A DNA stretch of 64,000 nt. It comes from Allolobophora icterica. Lineage: Eukaryota > Annelida > Clitellata > Crassiclitellata > Lumbricidae. The stretch's first letter is position 1; each line of letters begins with the position of its first letter. The stretch lies in NCBI GenBank assembly GCA_963556255.1, contig OY744609.1:12764290-12828289 (forward strand), in the 5' to 3' direction. The position numbers and the translations under genes were made by a program. Below the pieces are notes generated by a model. The model was not told the origin of the DNA, ran no database searches, and worked only from the letters and a program-made list of their open reading frames with translations. Positions 52,867 through 60,240 of the stretch are shown piece after piece.

Positions 52867-53457
52867 ATGAGTCGGTACGAGAATGTAAAAGTTAATATTT
52901 CGGAAGGGCAGGTAGATAAAATTAAACGAGCGCTTCAAGCGAGGTGCGATGGTGTGAGTATTAGACTTTCTCACGATGATCTTAATGGCGAACACGTTTT
53001 AGCTGTTACGGATACGCAGTTGAACAAAATGAAGAAAGCGTATCAGAACGGAAAGGGAACGACGATCAAGATGAGTAAAAAGCAATTAGAGCATAACGCT
53101 AAAGTCGAAGGCGGCTTTATCGGAGCTCTATTACCGTTTCTAGCTACGGCGGGTAAATTTCTTCTTTCTAGCGTATTACCTAGTTTAGCAACGGGAGCAT
53201 TAAGCGGATTAGCGAGTACTGGAGTTAGCAAGATAATGGGATCTGGAGTATTGTACGTTAAAAAAGGCGGAATGGCGTGTAAAGTAAGACCGGATGGAAA
53301 TGGATTGTATCTGTCTCCGTGGCCGAAAGGCAGTTCGATGGGATCGGGATTGTATATGAAAACCGGTAAAGGGTTGTATATGAAAACCGGTAAAGGGCTT
53401 ATACTTGGTCCTAATTCACCCTTTCGAGACATTCCGATACTCGGCCTATTGCTTTAA
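52867..53457 (+). CDS. Small virion protein, Ala/Gly-rich hydrophobic (pVI/pX-like candidate)
   Basis: 196 residues. Residues 1-80 are charged with two KI/LNKMKKA-type helices. Residues ~85-125 are a hydrophobic Ala/Leu-rich segment (FIGALLPFLATAGKFLL...) that could insert into or disrupt membranes. The C-terminal third is Gly-rich with a duplicated GLYMKTGK and ends SPFRDIPILGLLL. The duplicated 24-bp unit lies at about 53,350-53,397. IMGS|G matches the adenain type II cleavage pattern. Position among the capsid genes indicates a structural or core protein. Confidence 0.6.
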   Translation: MSRYENVKVNISEGQVDKIKRALQARCDGVSIRLSHDDLNGEHVLAVTDTQLNKMKKAYQNGKGTTIKMSKKQLEHNAKVEGGFIGALLPFLATAGKFLLSSVLPSLATGALSGLASTGVSKIMGSGVLYVKKGGMACKVRPDGNGLYLSPWPKGSSMGSGLYMKTGKGLYMKTGKGLILGPNSPFRDIPILGLLL

Positions 53458-53480
53458 AAAAATATCCTCGTATAAATAAA

Positions 53481-53903
53481 ATGTCACGATACGGCTACCC
53501 GATACATAAATTTGGAACAAAACCAGTCAGACCACCTGTACATAGAACTCAACCGAAATCGATTGATTGGGATCCAAAGACCGTTACTCATATCCCGCAA
53601 AGGCAGCTAGAAGGGTCTAGATGGGAGATTTTTACTCAAGAAGAAATCACGATTCAACCGGGTGTAGTAAAAATGCTAAGATTAGGATTTGGCGCTAAAA
53701 TGACTAGAGGAATGTGTTTAGTTGAGCTTAGACAAAATCTAAAAGAAAACGGATGTACATTACAAGATGGAGTCGTTTCAGAAAACGTGGAAGATATGAT
53801 TATCAATATTCTAAACAACTCCGATTCGACGGTTACCATAATCGAAGGAGATTCGTTGTGTTTCGTTAATTACACAGAGAACAAGAACAAGAACTCGTGT
53901 TAA
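53481..53903 (+). CDS. dUTPase-fold protein without the catalytic Asp (candidate)
   Basis: 140 residues. Residues ~45-132 follow the beta-strand pattern of trimeric dUTPases: an opening ITIQPGVVKMLRLGFG, a central GMCLVELRQNLKENGCTLQDGVV, then NILNNSDSTVTIIEGDSLCFV, which resembles the final strands before an I.xGDRIAQ-like motif. Where active dUTPases have G-[VI]-[IV]-D-x-x-Y, this protein reads GVVSENV, so the catalytic Asp and Tyr are missing. An inactive structural or regulatory relative is therefore more likely than an enzyme. The assignment rests on pattern only. Confidence 0.5.
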   Translation: MSRYGYPIHKFGTKPVRPPVHRTQPKSIDWDPKTVTHIPQRQLEGSRWEIFTQEEITIQPGVVKMLRLGFGAKMTRGMCLVELRQNLKENGCTLQDGVVSENVEDMIINILNNSDSTVTIIEGDSLCFVNYTENKNKNSC

Positions 53904-53928
53904 AATTTAAAACGGTATAATAAAAAAT

Positions 53929-54507
53929 ATGGAGACCGACGAATTAGAGAAAGGATGCGCTCACTCTTATCGATTGCATAAAATCAACGAAATTCAAGAA
54001 GTCATAGAAAAAGAACGAGACAAACGGGCTGCGTTAAGTAGTAAATATCGTAGAAGCGTTAGCGTGATCGGTGCAATAAATGCCGCACTCGTTATAGCCG
54101 CAATGGGTTTCGGCGCATCCGGAATCGCAGTTTTTTCCACCATAATTGCAACGCCGGTTGCGTTGAGTTTGGGCGGTCTGGCACTAGCCGCGGCTCCGTT
54201 GATTCTCATAGGCGCCCAAGTCAATAGAAAACTATCGCTTAAAAAGGAAAAACACGAAAAGATCAAAACCCTAGCGGAAGCTAAATTAAGCACGATCAGC
54301 GATCTCGTTTCGAAAGCGCTTGCCGACGGATATATATCGGATGAGGAGTTCTCGCTGATTCTTCGCGAACTCGAGAAATTCAACGATAAGAAAGAAGAGA
54401 TTACGGCGAGGATAAAAACAGCCATCGACGAAGAAAAGAAACGATCTCTAATTAGTCGATGGAAAAGCCGTATTAGCCAGAAGTTCGAGACTAACGATAG
54501 TATATAG
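53929..54507 (+). CDS. Small predicted membrane protein of the Polinton
   Basis: 192 residues. An N-terminal coiled-coil-like charged region (residues ~10-45) is followed by two Ala/Gly-rich hydrophobic segments (about 48-70 and 73-100: ALVIAAMGFGASGIAVF and ALSLGGLALAAAPLILIG). Then comes a long Lys/Glu-rich helical tail with ISDEEFSLILREL. Two hydrophobic segments next to helices suggest a membrane-active virion protein. No recognised family. Confidence 0.62.
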   Translation: METDELEKGCAHSYRLHKINEIQEVIEKERDKRAALSSKYRRSVSVIGAINAALVIAAMGFGASGIAVFSTIIATPVALSLGGLALAAAPLILIGAQVNRKLSLKKEKHEKIKTLAEAKLSTISDLVSKALADGYISDEEFSLILRELEKFNDKKEEITARIKTAIDEEKKRSLISRWKSRISQKFETNDSI

Positions 54508-54534
54508 AGTCTAGTGTAACAGAACATAAAACGT

Positions 54535-55204
54535 TTACGTTCTACGTTCTACGTTCTACGTTTACGTTCTACGTTTACGTTCTACGTTCTACGTTCTACG
54601 TTTACGTTTACGTTTACGTTCTACGTTCTACGTTTACGTTCTACGTTCTACGTTTACGTTTACGTTTACGTTCTACGTTCTACGTTTACGTTCTACGTTC
54701 TACGTTCTACGTTTACGTTCTACGTTCTACGTTTACGTTCTACGTTTACGTTCTACGTTCTACGTTTACGTTCTACGTTCTATGTTCTACGTTTACGTTT
54801 ACGTTTACGTTCTACGTTCTACGTTCTACGTTTACGTTCTACGTTTACGTTCTACGTTCTACGTTCTACGTTTACGTTCTACGTTCTACGTTTACGTTCT
54901 ACGTTCTACGTTCTACGTTTACGTTCTACGTTCTACGTTTACGTTCTACGTTTACGTTCTACGTTTACGTTCTACGTTCTACGTTTACGTTCTACGTTCT
55001 ACGTTTACGTTCTACGTTCTACGTTTACGTTTACGTTTACGTTCTACGTTTACGTTCTACGTTCTACGTTCTACGTTTACGTTCTACGTTCTACGTTTAC
55101 GTTCTACGTTCTACGTTCTACGTTTACGTTCTACGTTTACGTTCTACGTTCTACGTTCTACGTTTACGTTCTACGTTTACGTTCTACGTTCTACGTTTAC
55201 GTTA
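54535..55204. repeat. TACGTT / TACGTTC array, about 100 units
   Basis: About 670 bp made almost wholly of two words, the 6-mer TACGTT and the 7-mer TACGTTC, mixed in irregular order; one unit near 54,781 has TATGTT instead. The mix of lengths rotates the frame, yet a reading frame from 54,782 stays open into the next gene. The array sits in what would otherwise be a short intergenic gap between virion genes. Confidence 0.96.
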
Positions 55205-55228
55205 AAAGATTATACCGACAATATTAAA

Positions 55229-56125
55229 ATGTCTTTTCTAAAAATAACCGATCCCGCAAAAAGAGACTTCATCGTCGAAGAGTTTCTGAAGACGAAGAAA
55301 AATATTCAACAGAACTATTTATCGGAGAAAATAGGCGATATAGGACTGCAGCGAGAATTGGTAAAGTTGTACAAGCCGATCGTCGACTCGCAATCGGCAA
55401 TATCGAAAGAACAAAACGCTTTGTTATCTACAATTAAGGAAAACTCGGCAGCCACGTCTAGTGCTCTAAAAGCGCTTCCCGCGTCGATATCGTCGTCGTT
55501 AAAAGCCATTCAGTTTCCTCAGTATTCGTCGATAGAGGCTTACGAGGATCCCGTAGAAGACGTTAGAACGTTAGAATTAGGAGACTTGGCAACGAAATAC
55601 TTGCACCAATACGCTTCTAATAAAAAGTCTACGGATACGACGTTCGGTCTAAATTCTAAAGACGGTGTATTTTTTATCGGAGATACACCCGTGTCGATCC
55701 AGAACGACGATATAACGGTTGGAGAGAAGACTTACGCCGGTACTCCGGGACTTTGGGAATTACTAACGATGGCTAAACCGAACGAGTCGATATACGACAG
55801 TAACGACCGCGACGATTACGCCGAGATTCTGCACGCAACGAATGCTATGAGGCAACCGAACAATCCTAGTAAACCGAAGTCGTCTAGAAGCGAAAAGTAC
55901 AGAAAAATTATTAAACCGATATGGGACGCGAAGATAGTAGGTAAAGGAGTCCTCGTTATTCCACAAGATCCGAATGCTTTAGTAGAAATGTTAAATCTAC
56001 GATTAGCTAGCTACGGAGCCGGCAATACGGGAGTGAGAAATGAGATCATCGGTATATGCGACGAACTACTCAGACAAGGCATAATAGACAAACAACAGTA
56101 TAAAAACTTAATGTTGCAATTATAA
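55229..56125 (+). CDS. DUF8207-type Polinton protein
   Basis: 298 residues starting at the ATG at 55,229, which has the same ATATTAAAATG context as its neighbours. The frame is open further upstream to 54,782, but that extension is entirely translated TACGTT repeat and is rejected. N-terminal ~130 residues are helical, then a conserved core with DTTFGLNSKDG, FIGDTPVSI, GTPGLWELLT and KIIKPIWD, characteristic of the DUF8207 family that is common in invertebrate genomes as Polinton cargo. Function unknown; its place among virion genes suggests a structural or assembly role. Confidence 0.82.
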   Translation: MSFLKITDPAKRDFIVEEFLKTKKNIQQNYLSEKIGDIGLQRELVKLYKPIVDSQSAISKEQNALLSTIKENSAATSSALKALPASISSSLKAIQFPQYSSIEAYEDPVEDVRTLELGDLATKYLHQYASNKKSTDTTFGLNSKDGVFFIGDTPVSIQNDDITVGEKTYAGTPGLWELLTMAKPNESIYDSNDRDDYAEILHATNAMRQPNNPSKPKSSRSEKYRKIIKPIWDAKIVGKGVLVIPQDPNALVEMLNLRLASYGAGNTGVRNEIIGICDELLRQGIIDKQQYKNLMLQL

Positions 56126-56127
56126 AA

Positions 56128-56634
56128 ATGCTAGTCGTCGCTAAAAGAAGATATACGAGAAAATACGTTATCGGAGGAGCGGGAATATTCGATACTATTA
56201 CGGGAGTTTTCAAGAAGCTCTTCACATCTGGCGTTGCTAACCGAGTCGCGTCGACCGCTCTTAGCGCGGGTAAAGATGTCGCGAAAGAGTTAGGTAAAAA
56301 GGCGCTAGATGTTGGAAAGAATACAGCCGTAGAGGCCGGTAAGCGATTGGTGGATAAAGCCGCGGCAAAACTATTGGCTTCGTCCGTACTGTCGCCAAAT
56401 CAAAAAGTCGAAACGATACCAACGCCGACGCTAACGCGAGAGAACGCGGCTATCTTAGCGCGGTTAATCGATAACGGCGCGGCCACTAGTAGTAGTAGCA
56501 CCGCAACTAATATTAATAATATACTAGCCGGTTACGGACTCGAAAAGCCTTCTTCTTCGAATGCAGTGTCCATTCGAGATCTCGTGCGTCGTCTCAACAA
56601 CAACAAAGGAGCTGGATTGAAACTCGCACGATAA
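56128..56634 (+). CDS. Basic virion protein with amphipathic N-terminus (pVI-like candidate)
   Basis: 168 residues; the ATG is 2 bp after the previous stop. The first 15 residues are Arg/Lys-rich and lead to VIGGAGIFDTITGVFKKLF, an amphipathic helix. IGGA|G matches the (M/I/L)xGx|G specificity of adenovirus-type proteases, so the basic leader may be cut off by the protease encoded at 59,782-60,216. A repetitive helical region follows (GKDVAKELGKKALDVGKN), then a Ser/Thr/Asn-rich linker. Suggests a membrane-lytic or core protein. Confidence 0.62.
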   Translation: MLVVAKRRYTRKYVIGGAGIFDTITGVFKKLFTSGVANRVASTALSAGKDVAKELGKKALDVGKNTAVEAGKRLVDKAAAKLLASSVLSPNQKVETIPTPTLTRENAAILARLIDNGAATSSSSTATNINNILAGYGLEKPSSSNAVSIRDLVRRLNNNKGAGLKLAR

Positions 56635-56664
56635 CTAGTTTAAAAATAATCCTCGGTAATTAAA

Positions 56665-57957
56665 ATGCAGTCTGATATTCTAAACGTAACAGAAGTTTCG
56701 TCGGTTGACGAAGGAATCCAAAAATACGAATGGCACGAATACGAATCGACGGCGAGAGCGAATCTTAACTCGGCCGGTGAGATTCGCATAAATATCGAAA
56801 CCCAAGATCTATTTTGCCATCCCGCTGAATCTTACTTGCTGATCGAAGGTAGGTTAGTCAAAGGAGATGGAATGAATACCGCATACGCTAACGCTGACGC
56901 GGTAGCCCTTTCAAACAACGGAATCATGCATCTTTTCAGTCAAATCGGGTATTCTCTATCGAATCAAGATATCGAAACGGTATTTCACCCAGGACAAGCA
57001 ACGACGATGCTGGGTTTGCTGAAATATCCGGACGACTTTGCCAAAGCGCAAGGTCTTAACCAATTATGGTGCAAAGATACTGCTGCAACCGCGGTTATAG
57101 CGGATAACGCGGGTTTCGCGACTCGTCAAGCGTATCTCATTCGAAAACCAACGACTAAAGGAACGTTTAGTTTCGTCGTGCCTCTTAACCATATATTCGG
57201 ATTCTGCGAGGATTACGATAAAATCGTATACGGTTTTAAACACACGCTAACGATGGTTCGCAAATCGGACGATGATGCTATTTTTAGACTCGCTGCCGCG
57301 GATGCTGGAAGAGTCGACGTCGGTAAAATCTCGTGGTTTATGCCGCAAGTTACTCCGGCGGACATGGAAAAGCTACAATTATACAAAACTATCGAATCGA
57401 AAGCGTCGTTACCCGTTGGCTATCGAGCGCGTCAATGCGATACTATAACGGTTCCTGAAGCGACTACTTTTACCTGGCGTCTTAGCGTCAAGACGGCTCC
57501 GGAAAAACCTAGGTGGGTAGTCGTCGGATTTCAAACCGATCGCGGTGGCAACCAAGAACATAACCCATCGATCTTCGATCATTGCAACCTCAAAAACATG
57601 TACGTAATGATGAATCAAGATAGATATCCAGCCGTCGACTACGACCTATCGTTCCCCAACCAGAAATTTTCGAGAGCTTACAGAGACGCGGCGACGTTTA
57701 GCGGAAAATTCTACGGAATGGATCAACTGATTACGCAAAGTAACATTAACCCATCCGATTATAAAGACCTATATCCGCTCATGGTATTCGACGTTAGCAA
57801 GCAATCCGAGCGACTGAAATCGTCGGTCGTTGATATCCAAATCAAAGCTATTTTTAACGCCGCGGTCCCCGCCGAAACGCAAGCTTACGCGGTTATAATT
57901 TCGGATAAGTTGCTAAACTTTCAATCCGACGGCCAGAAAATGAGCGTGGTGTACTAA
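56665..57957 (+). CDS. Major capsid protein, double-jelly-roll type
   Basis: 430 residues from the ATG at 56,665. Length, beta-rich composition and position match the hexon-like major capsid proteins of Polintons. N-terminal EYESTARANLNSAGEIRINI and HPAESYLLIEG strands start the first jelly roll; LFSQIGYSLSNQDIETV and MLGLLKYP follow. The second half contains TFTWRLSVKTAPEKPRWVVVGFQ and KNMYVMMNQDRYP. The frame is intact. Confidence 0.9.
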   Translation: MQSDILNVTEVSSVDEGIQKYEWHEYESTARANLNSAGEIRINIETQDLFCHPAESYLLIEGRLVKGDGMNTAYANADAVALSNNGIMHLFSQIGYSLSNQDIETVFHPGQATTMLGLLKYPDDFAKAQGLNQLWCKDTAATAVIADNAGFATRQAYLIRKPTTKGTFSFVVPLNHIFGFCEDYDKIVYGFKHTLTMVRKSDDDAIFRLAAADAGRVDVGKISWFMPQVTPADMEKLQLYKTIESKASLPVGYRARQCDTITVPEATTFTWRLSVKTAPEKPRWVVVGFQTDRGGNQEHNPSIFDHCNLKNMYVMMNQDRYPAVDYDLSFPNQKFSRAYRDAATFSGKFYGMDQLITQSNINPSDYKDLYPLMVFDVSKQSERLKSSVVDIQIKAIFNAAVPAETQAYAVIISDKLLNFQSDGQKMSVVY

Positions 57958-58012
57958 ACGTCTAATCGAAAAAAAACATTTCTTGTTTAAAGAAAATCTT
58001 GTACTATATAAA

Positions 58013-58558
58013 ATGAAGCTACCAGAGTTGCAAAAATTAGCGAAAGAGAATAAGACTAGAGGATTTAGTCAGCTCACCAAACCAGAACTGATAGGGCTGT
58101 TGATCGAGAAAGGAGTGCTTCCCCAAGAGGACATGCCTCCTAAGGATACGCTGGAAAAGGAGAAATTAACGGGTAAGGAATACCAAAAAGCATATCGAGA
58201 AGTATATTGGAAAGATCGTCGGAAAAAAGAGGCTGTCGTTAACGACGTGAAATACGAAAGATTGAAACATATCAGAAACCGGCCGAGACGAGTAGAAATT
58301 AAAGACCTAGAAACCGGTGATTGCTTCTCGTATCGATCGCTGTACAAAGCGGGGAAGGCACACGGAACGAGCGCTCGACAGATCGCGCGTTATAACGGAA
58401 AGACGATGATGAACAGATACGATATTAGAGTGTACGATACGATCGGTGTGGGGGTATATCCTTCGAGCATCAATAACGAGAATTATGAAATATACGACGA
58501 AACTATTGTTGTAGAAATATCTGAGGAAGAAACTTCCTGTGATGAGTGTTCTCTATAA
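58013..58558 (+). CDS. SAP-like plus NUMOD-like DNA-binding protein
   Basis: 181 residues from the ATG at 58,013 (TATATAAAATG context); an upstream TTG was rejected. Residues 1-38 (MKLPELQKLAKENK..GFSQLTKPELIGLL) fit a SAP-type helix-extension-helix DNA-binding motif. A basic central region precedes residues ~100-145 (GDCFSYRSLYKAGKAHGTSARQIARY), which look like a NUMOD1-style helix-turn-helix found beside homing endonucleases, though no nuclease domain is present. Acidic C-terminus. Probably binds the viral genome or regulates transcription; role inferred. Confidence 0.6.
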   Translation: MKLPELQKLAKENKTRGFSQLTKPELIGLLIEKGVLPQEDMPPKDTLEKEKLTGKEYQKAYREVYWKDRRKKEAVVNDVKYERLKHIRNRPRRVEIKDLETGDCFSYRSLYKAGKAHGTSARQIARYNGKTMMNRYDIRVYDTIGVGVYPSSINNENYEIYDETIVVEISEEETSCDECSL

Positions 58559-58570
58559 TTACATTATTTA

Positions 58571-58604
58571 GAAACCTATCGTTTGCGTACACGCGATAGG
58601 TTTC
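58571..58604. terminator. Perfect 11-bp hairpin between convergent gene blocks
   Basis: GAAACCTATCG (58,571-58,581) and CGATAGGTTTC (58,594-58,604) are exact inverted repeats around a 12-nt loop. It sits between the last plus-strand gene (stop 58,558) and the last minus-strand gene (stop 58,652). A symmetrical transcription end signal is the simplest reading. Confidence 0.6.
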
Positions 58605-58651
58605 TCGTTAGTAAAATAGAATCGATCGAGTTCCTATATAAATTCTACGAC

Positions 58652-59758
58652 TCATGTATCGTAAACGTATAATTGCATGACCTCAATTCCCTGGGAAAGC
58701 CATTCATCCTCTAGTACCGTAAGTCTGTAATACTGATAAGCGGTGGTCGTCGAAATATTTAAAAATGTCAGAGCTGCTGGTAACGTATCATTCGTCGCTA
58801 ATAATGCTGTAAACTCTGTTCCATCGTTACTCGCGGTAATACTAGCACCAAATATATTCCGTCTAACTTTCAACGCGAGTCTCCAAATTACAACCGGCTC
58901 GGGACATTTTATCTGTAACCAAGAGGTTATACCATCGCCTGAAAACCAAGAATCGCCCGATGCGAGATTGTTAAAACCTCTGTACGCCTCATGCCCCTCG
59001 CTACTCGAACTGGCACTAGCGACGAACCCGGTTATACTATCGTTGGCTTCCAAATTAGGAATATATCCGACGCGGCACTTTTTAAAAGACTTATCTACGT
59101 AATTCTTCGTAGCCGCGTCTTGAGCTTCAGCGGGATCGTGTAAACCAACGATATAGTTTTCATTCATCGCGATATTTTGATACAGTTCGATTCTAGGATC
59201 GGTAGACGATTTACCGAATCTTATTATATCGCGCTCCCCTTGCTTGCACAAAAATCCATCAGTCGTTTGTAACGTGATAGGAACGTTCGACTGACAGAGC
59301 ATTTTATTCGCAACACTACCCAACAATAAAACGAATTGTTTATCTCCTCTCAAATCCTTACACCCCATCGTGCGCACGCGTTCGTTGCCTACGCGTAGCA
59401 ATAGATTCCCAGTCATGGTATCGCCGGTCTTCGATACTTTCAGGATGCTTTGTTCATCGACGTATTTCTTATTAGTTAAATCGTTATTCTCGGTTGGGGC
59501 GGCGCTGTTAGTCGTCATTTTATCGGTTATTAGGGCTGTAGCCTGAGCAAAGCTAACGGCCTCATCACCGTTACCCGCCGAAGGGAGATCGGTCGGTAAA
59601 CCTACTAGAAGATGACCGCTCATATCTATATCTGCAATAACGTCGCTTCTTCCATCGACTCTTAGAAAAGTATTGTTCGCTTGAGTTAGCGTCATTCCGC
59701 CGGAAATTACTCTTTGAGTAGCTCCACGATCCGTATGTCCAAACTTATCGACTGGCAT
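58652..59758 (-). CDS. Phage-fibre-like spike with C-terminal discoidin-like region
   Basis: 368 residues from the ATG at 59,758. The N-terminal part resembles phage tail-fibre shafts: ITDKMTTNSAAPTENNDLTNKKYVDEQ, KTGDTMTGNLLLR and, later, DAATKNYVDKSF, which are motifs of trimeric fibre proteins. From about residue 235 the C-terminus (AYRGFNNLASGDSWFSG, WLQIKCPEPVVIWRLAL, ASNDGTEF, YQYYRLTVLE) has the pattern of an F5/8-type-C (discoidin) carbohydrate-binding fold. It likely forms a receptor-binding fibre on the virion; inferred from domain order. Confidence 0.72.
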   Translation of the reverse strand: MPVDKFGHTDRGATQRVISGGMTLTQANNTFLRVDGRSDVIADIDMSGHLLVGLPTDLPSAGNGDEAVSFAQATALITDKMTTNSAAPTENNDLTNKKYVDEQSILKVSKTGDTMTGNLLLRVGNERVRTMGCKDLRGDKQFVLLLGSVANKMLCQSNVPITLQTTDGFLCKQGERDIIRFGKSSTDPRIELYQNIAMNENYIVGLHDPAEAQDAATKNYVDKSFKKCRVGYIPNLEANDSITGFVASASSSSEGHEAYRGFNNLASGDSWFSGDGITSWLQIKCPEPVVIWRLALKVRRNIFGASITASNDGTEFTALLATNDTLPAALTFLNISTTTAYQYYRLTVLEDEWLSQGIEVMQLYVYDT

Positions 59759-59781
59759 TTTAAATAAAGTTATTTATTATT

Positions 59782-60216
59782 TTAATGTAAATCGTTCATG
59801 ATTTCTTGAAACTCGCATCCGTCGTTCATCGTCTTCTTTAGCACGTACAAACACAAATGACCGCAAAACACTTCGTTATCAGGCTGTATTCGTTCGCTGT
59901 TATAGTACACTGAGCCCCGTAAATACTTTAATAATTCAGTAGGAGGAGGAAGACCGTAACTGTCGAAATATATTTTCTCGTTACCGTTCTTTAAAAAGTT
60001 GCACCAATGGGACCCGACCCCATTAGAACCGTCTAGGTTCAATATCCCACACTCATTCCGTCTAGGTTTCTTCGGCAGGGCGTCTCGTACGAAAACACCT
60101 CTAAAGTTCTTGATATTTAGTTTCTTCGCAGCATCGATCAGCTGTAAGTTGGATAGAGGAATATTAGGTAGTACGACGCCCTCGACATTTATTTCTTTGT
60201 AGGTCTTAAAACTCAT
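59782..60216 (-). CDS. Adenain-like (C5/Ulp1-fold) maturation cysteine protease
   Basis: 144 residues from the ATG at 60,216, chosen over a TTG four codons upstream because it has the AATATTAAAATG context of the neighbours. Catalytic residues are in the expected order: His70 in GSHW, Asp85 in YFDSYG, Gln111 in ERIQPDN and Cys118 in VFCGHLCL. Length is shorter than adenovirus protease but usual for Polintons. It would cleave virion precursors during assembly. It lies 23 bp upstream of the spike gene in transcription order. Confidence 0.9.
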   Translation of the reverse strand: MSFKTYKEINVEGVVLPNIPLSNLQLIDAAKKLNIKNFRGVFVRDALPKKPRRNECGILNLDGSNGVGSHWCNFLKNGNEKIYFDSYGLPPPTELLKYLRGSVYYNSERIQPDNEVFCGHLCLYVLKKTMNDGCEFQEIMNDLH

Positions 60217-60240
60217 TTTAATATTCAACTGATACTTCTA

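Noticed and set aside
54782..55228. 149-residue N-terminal extension of the DUF8207-type protein
   Set aside because: Consists only of translated TACGTT repeats; the ATG at 55,229 has the same start context as the neighbouring genes.
57983..58012. Upstream TTG start for the SAP-like protein
   Set aside because: TTG is not a likely eukaryotic start and a well-placed ATG follows at 58,013. The same reasoning moved the protease start to 60,216.
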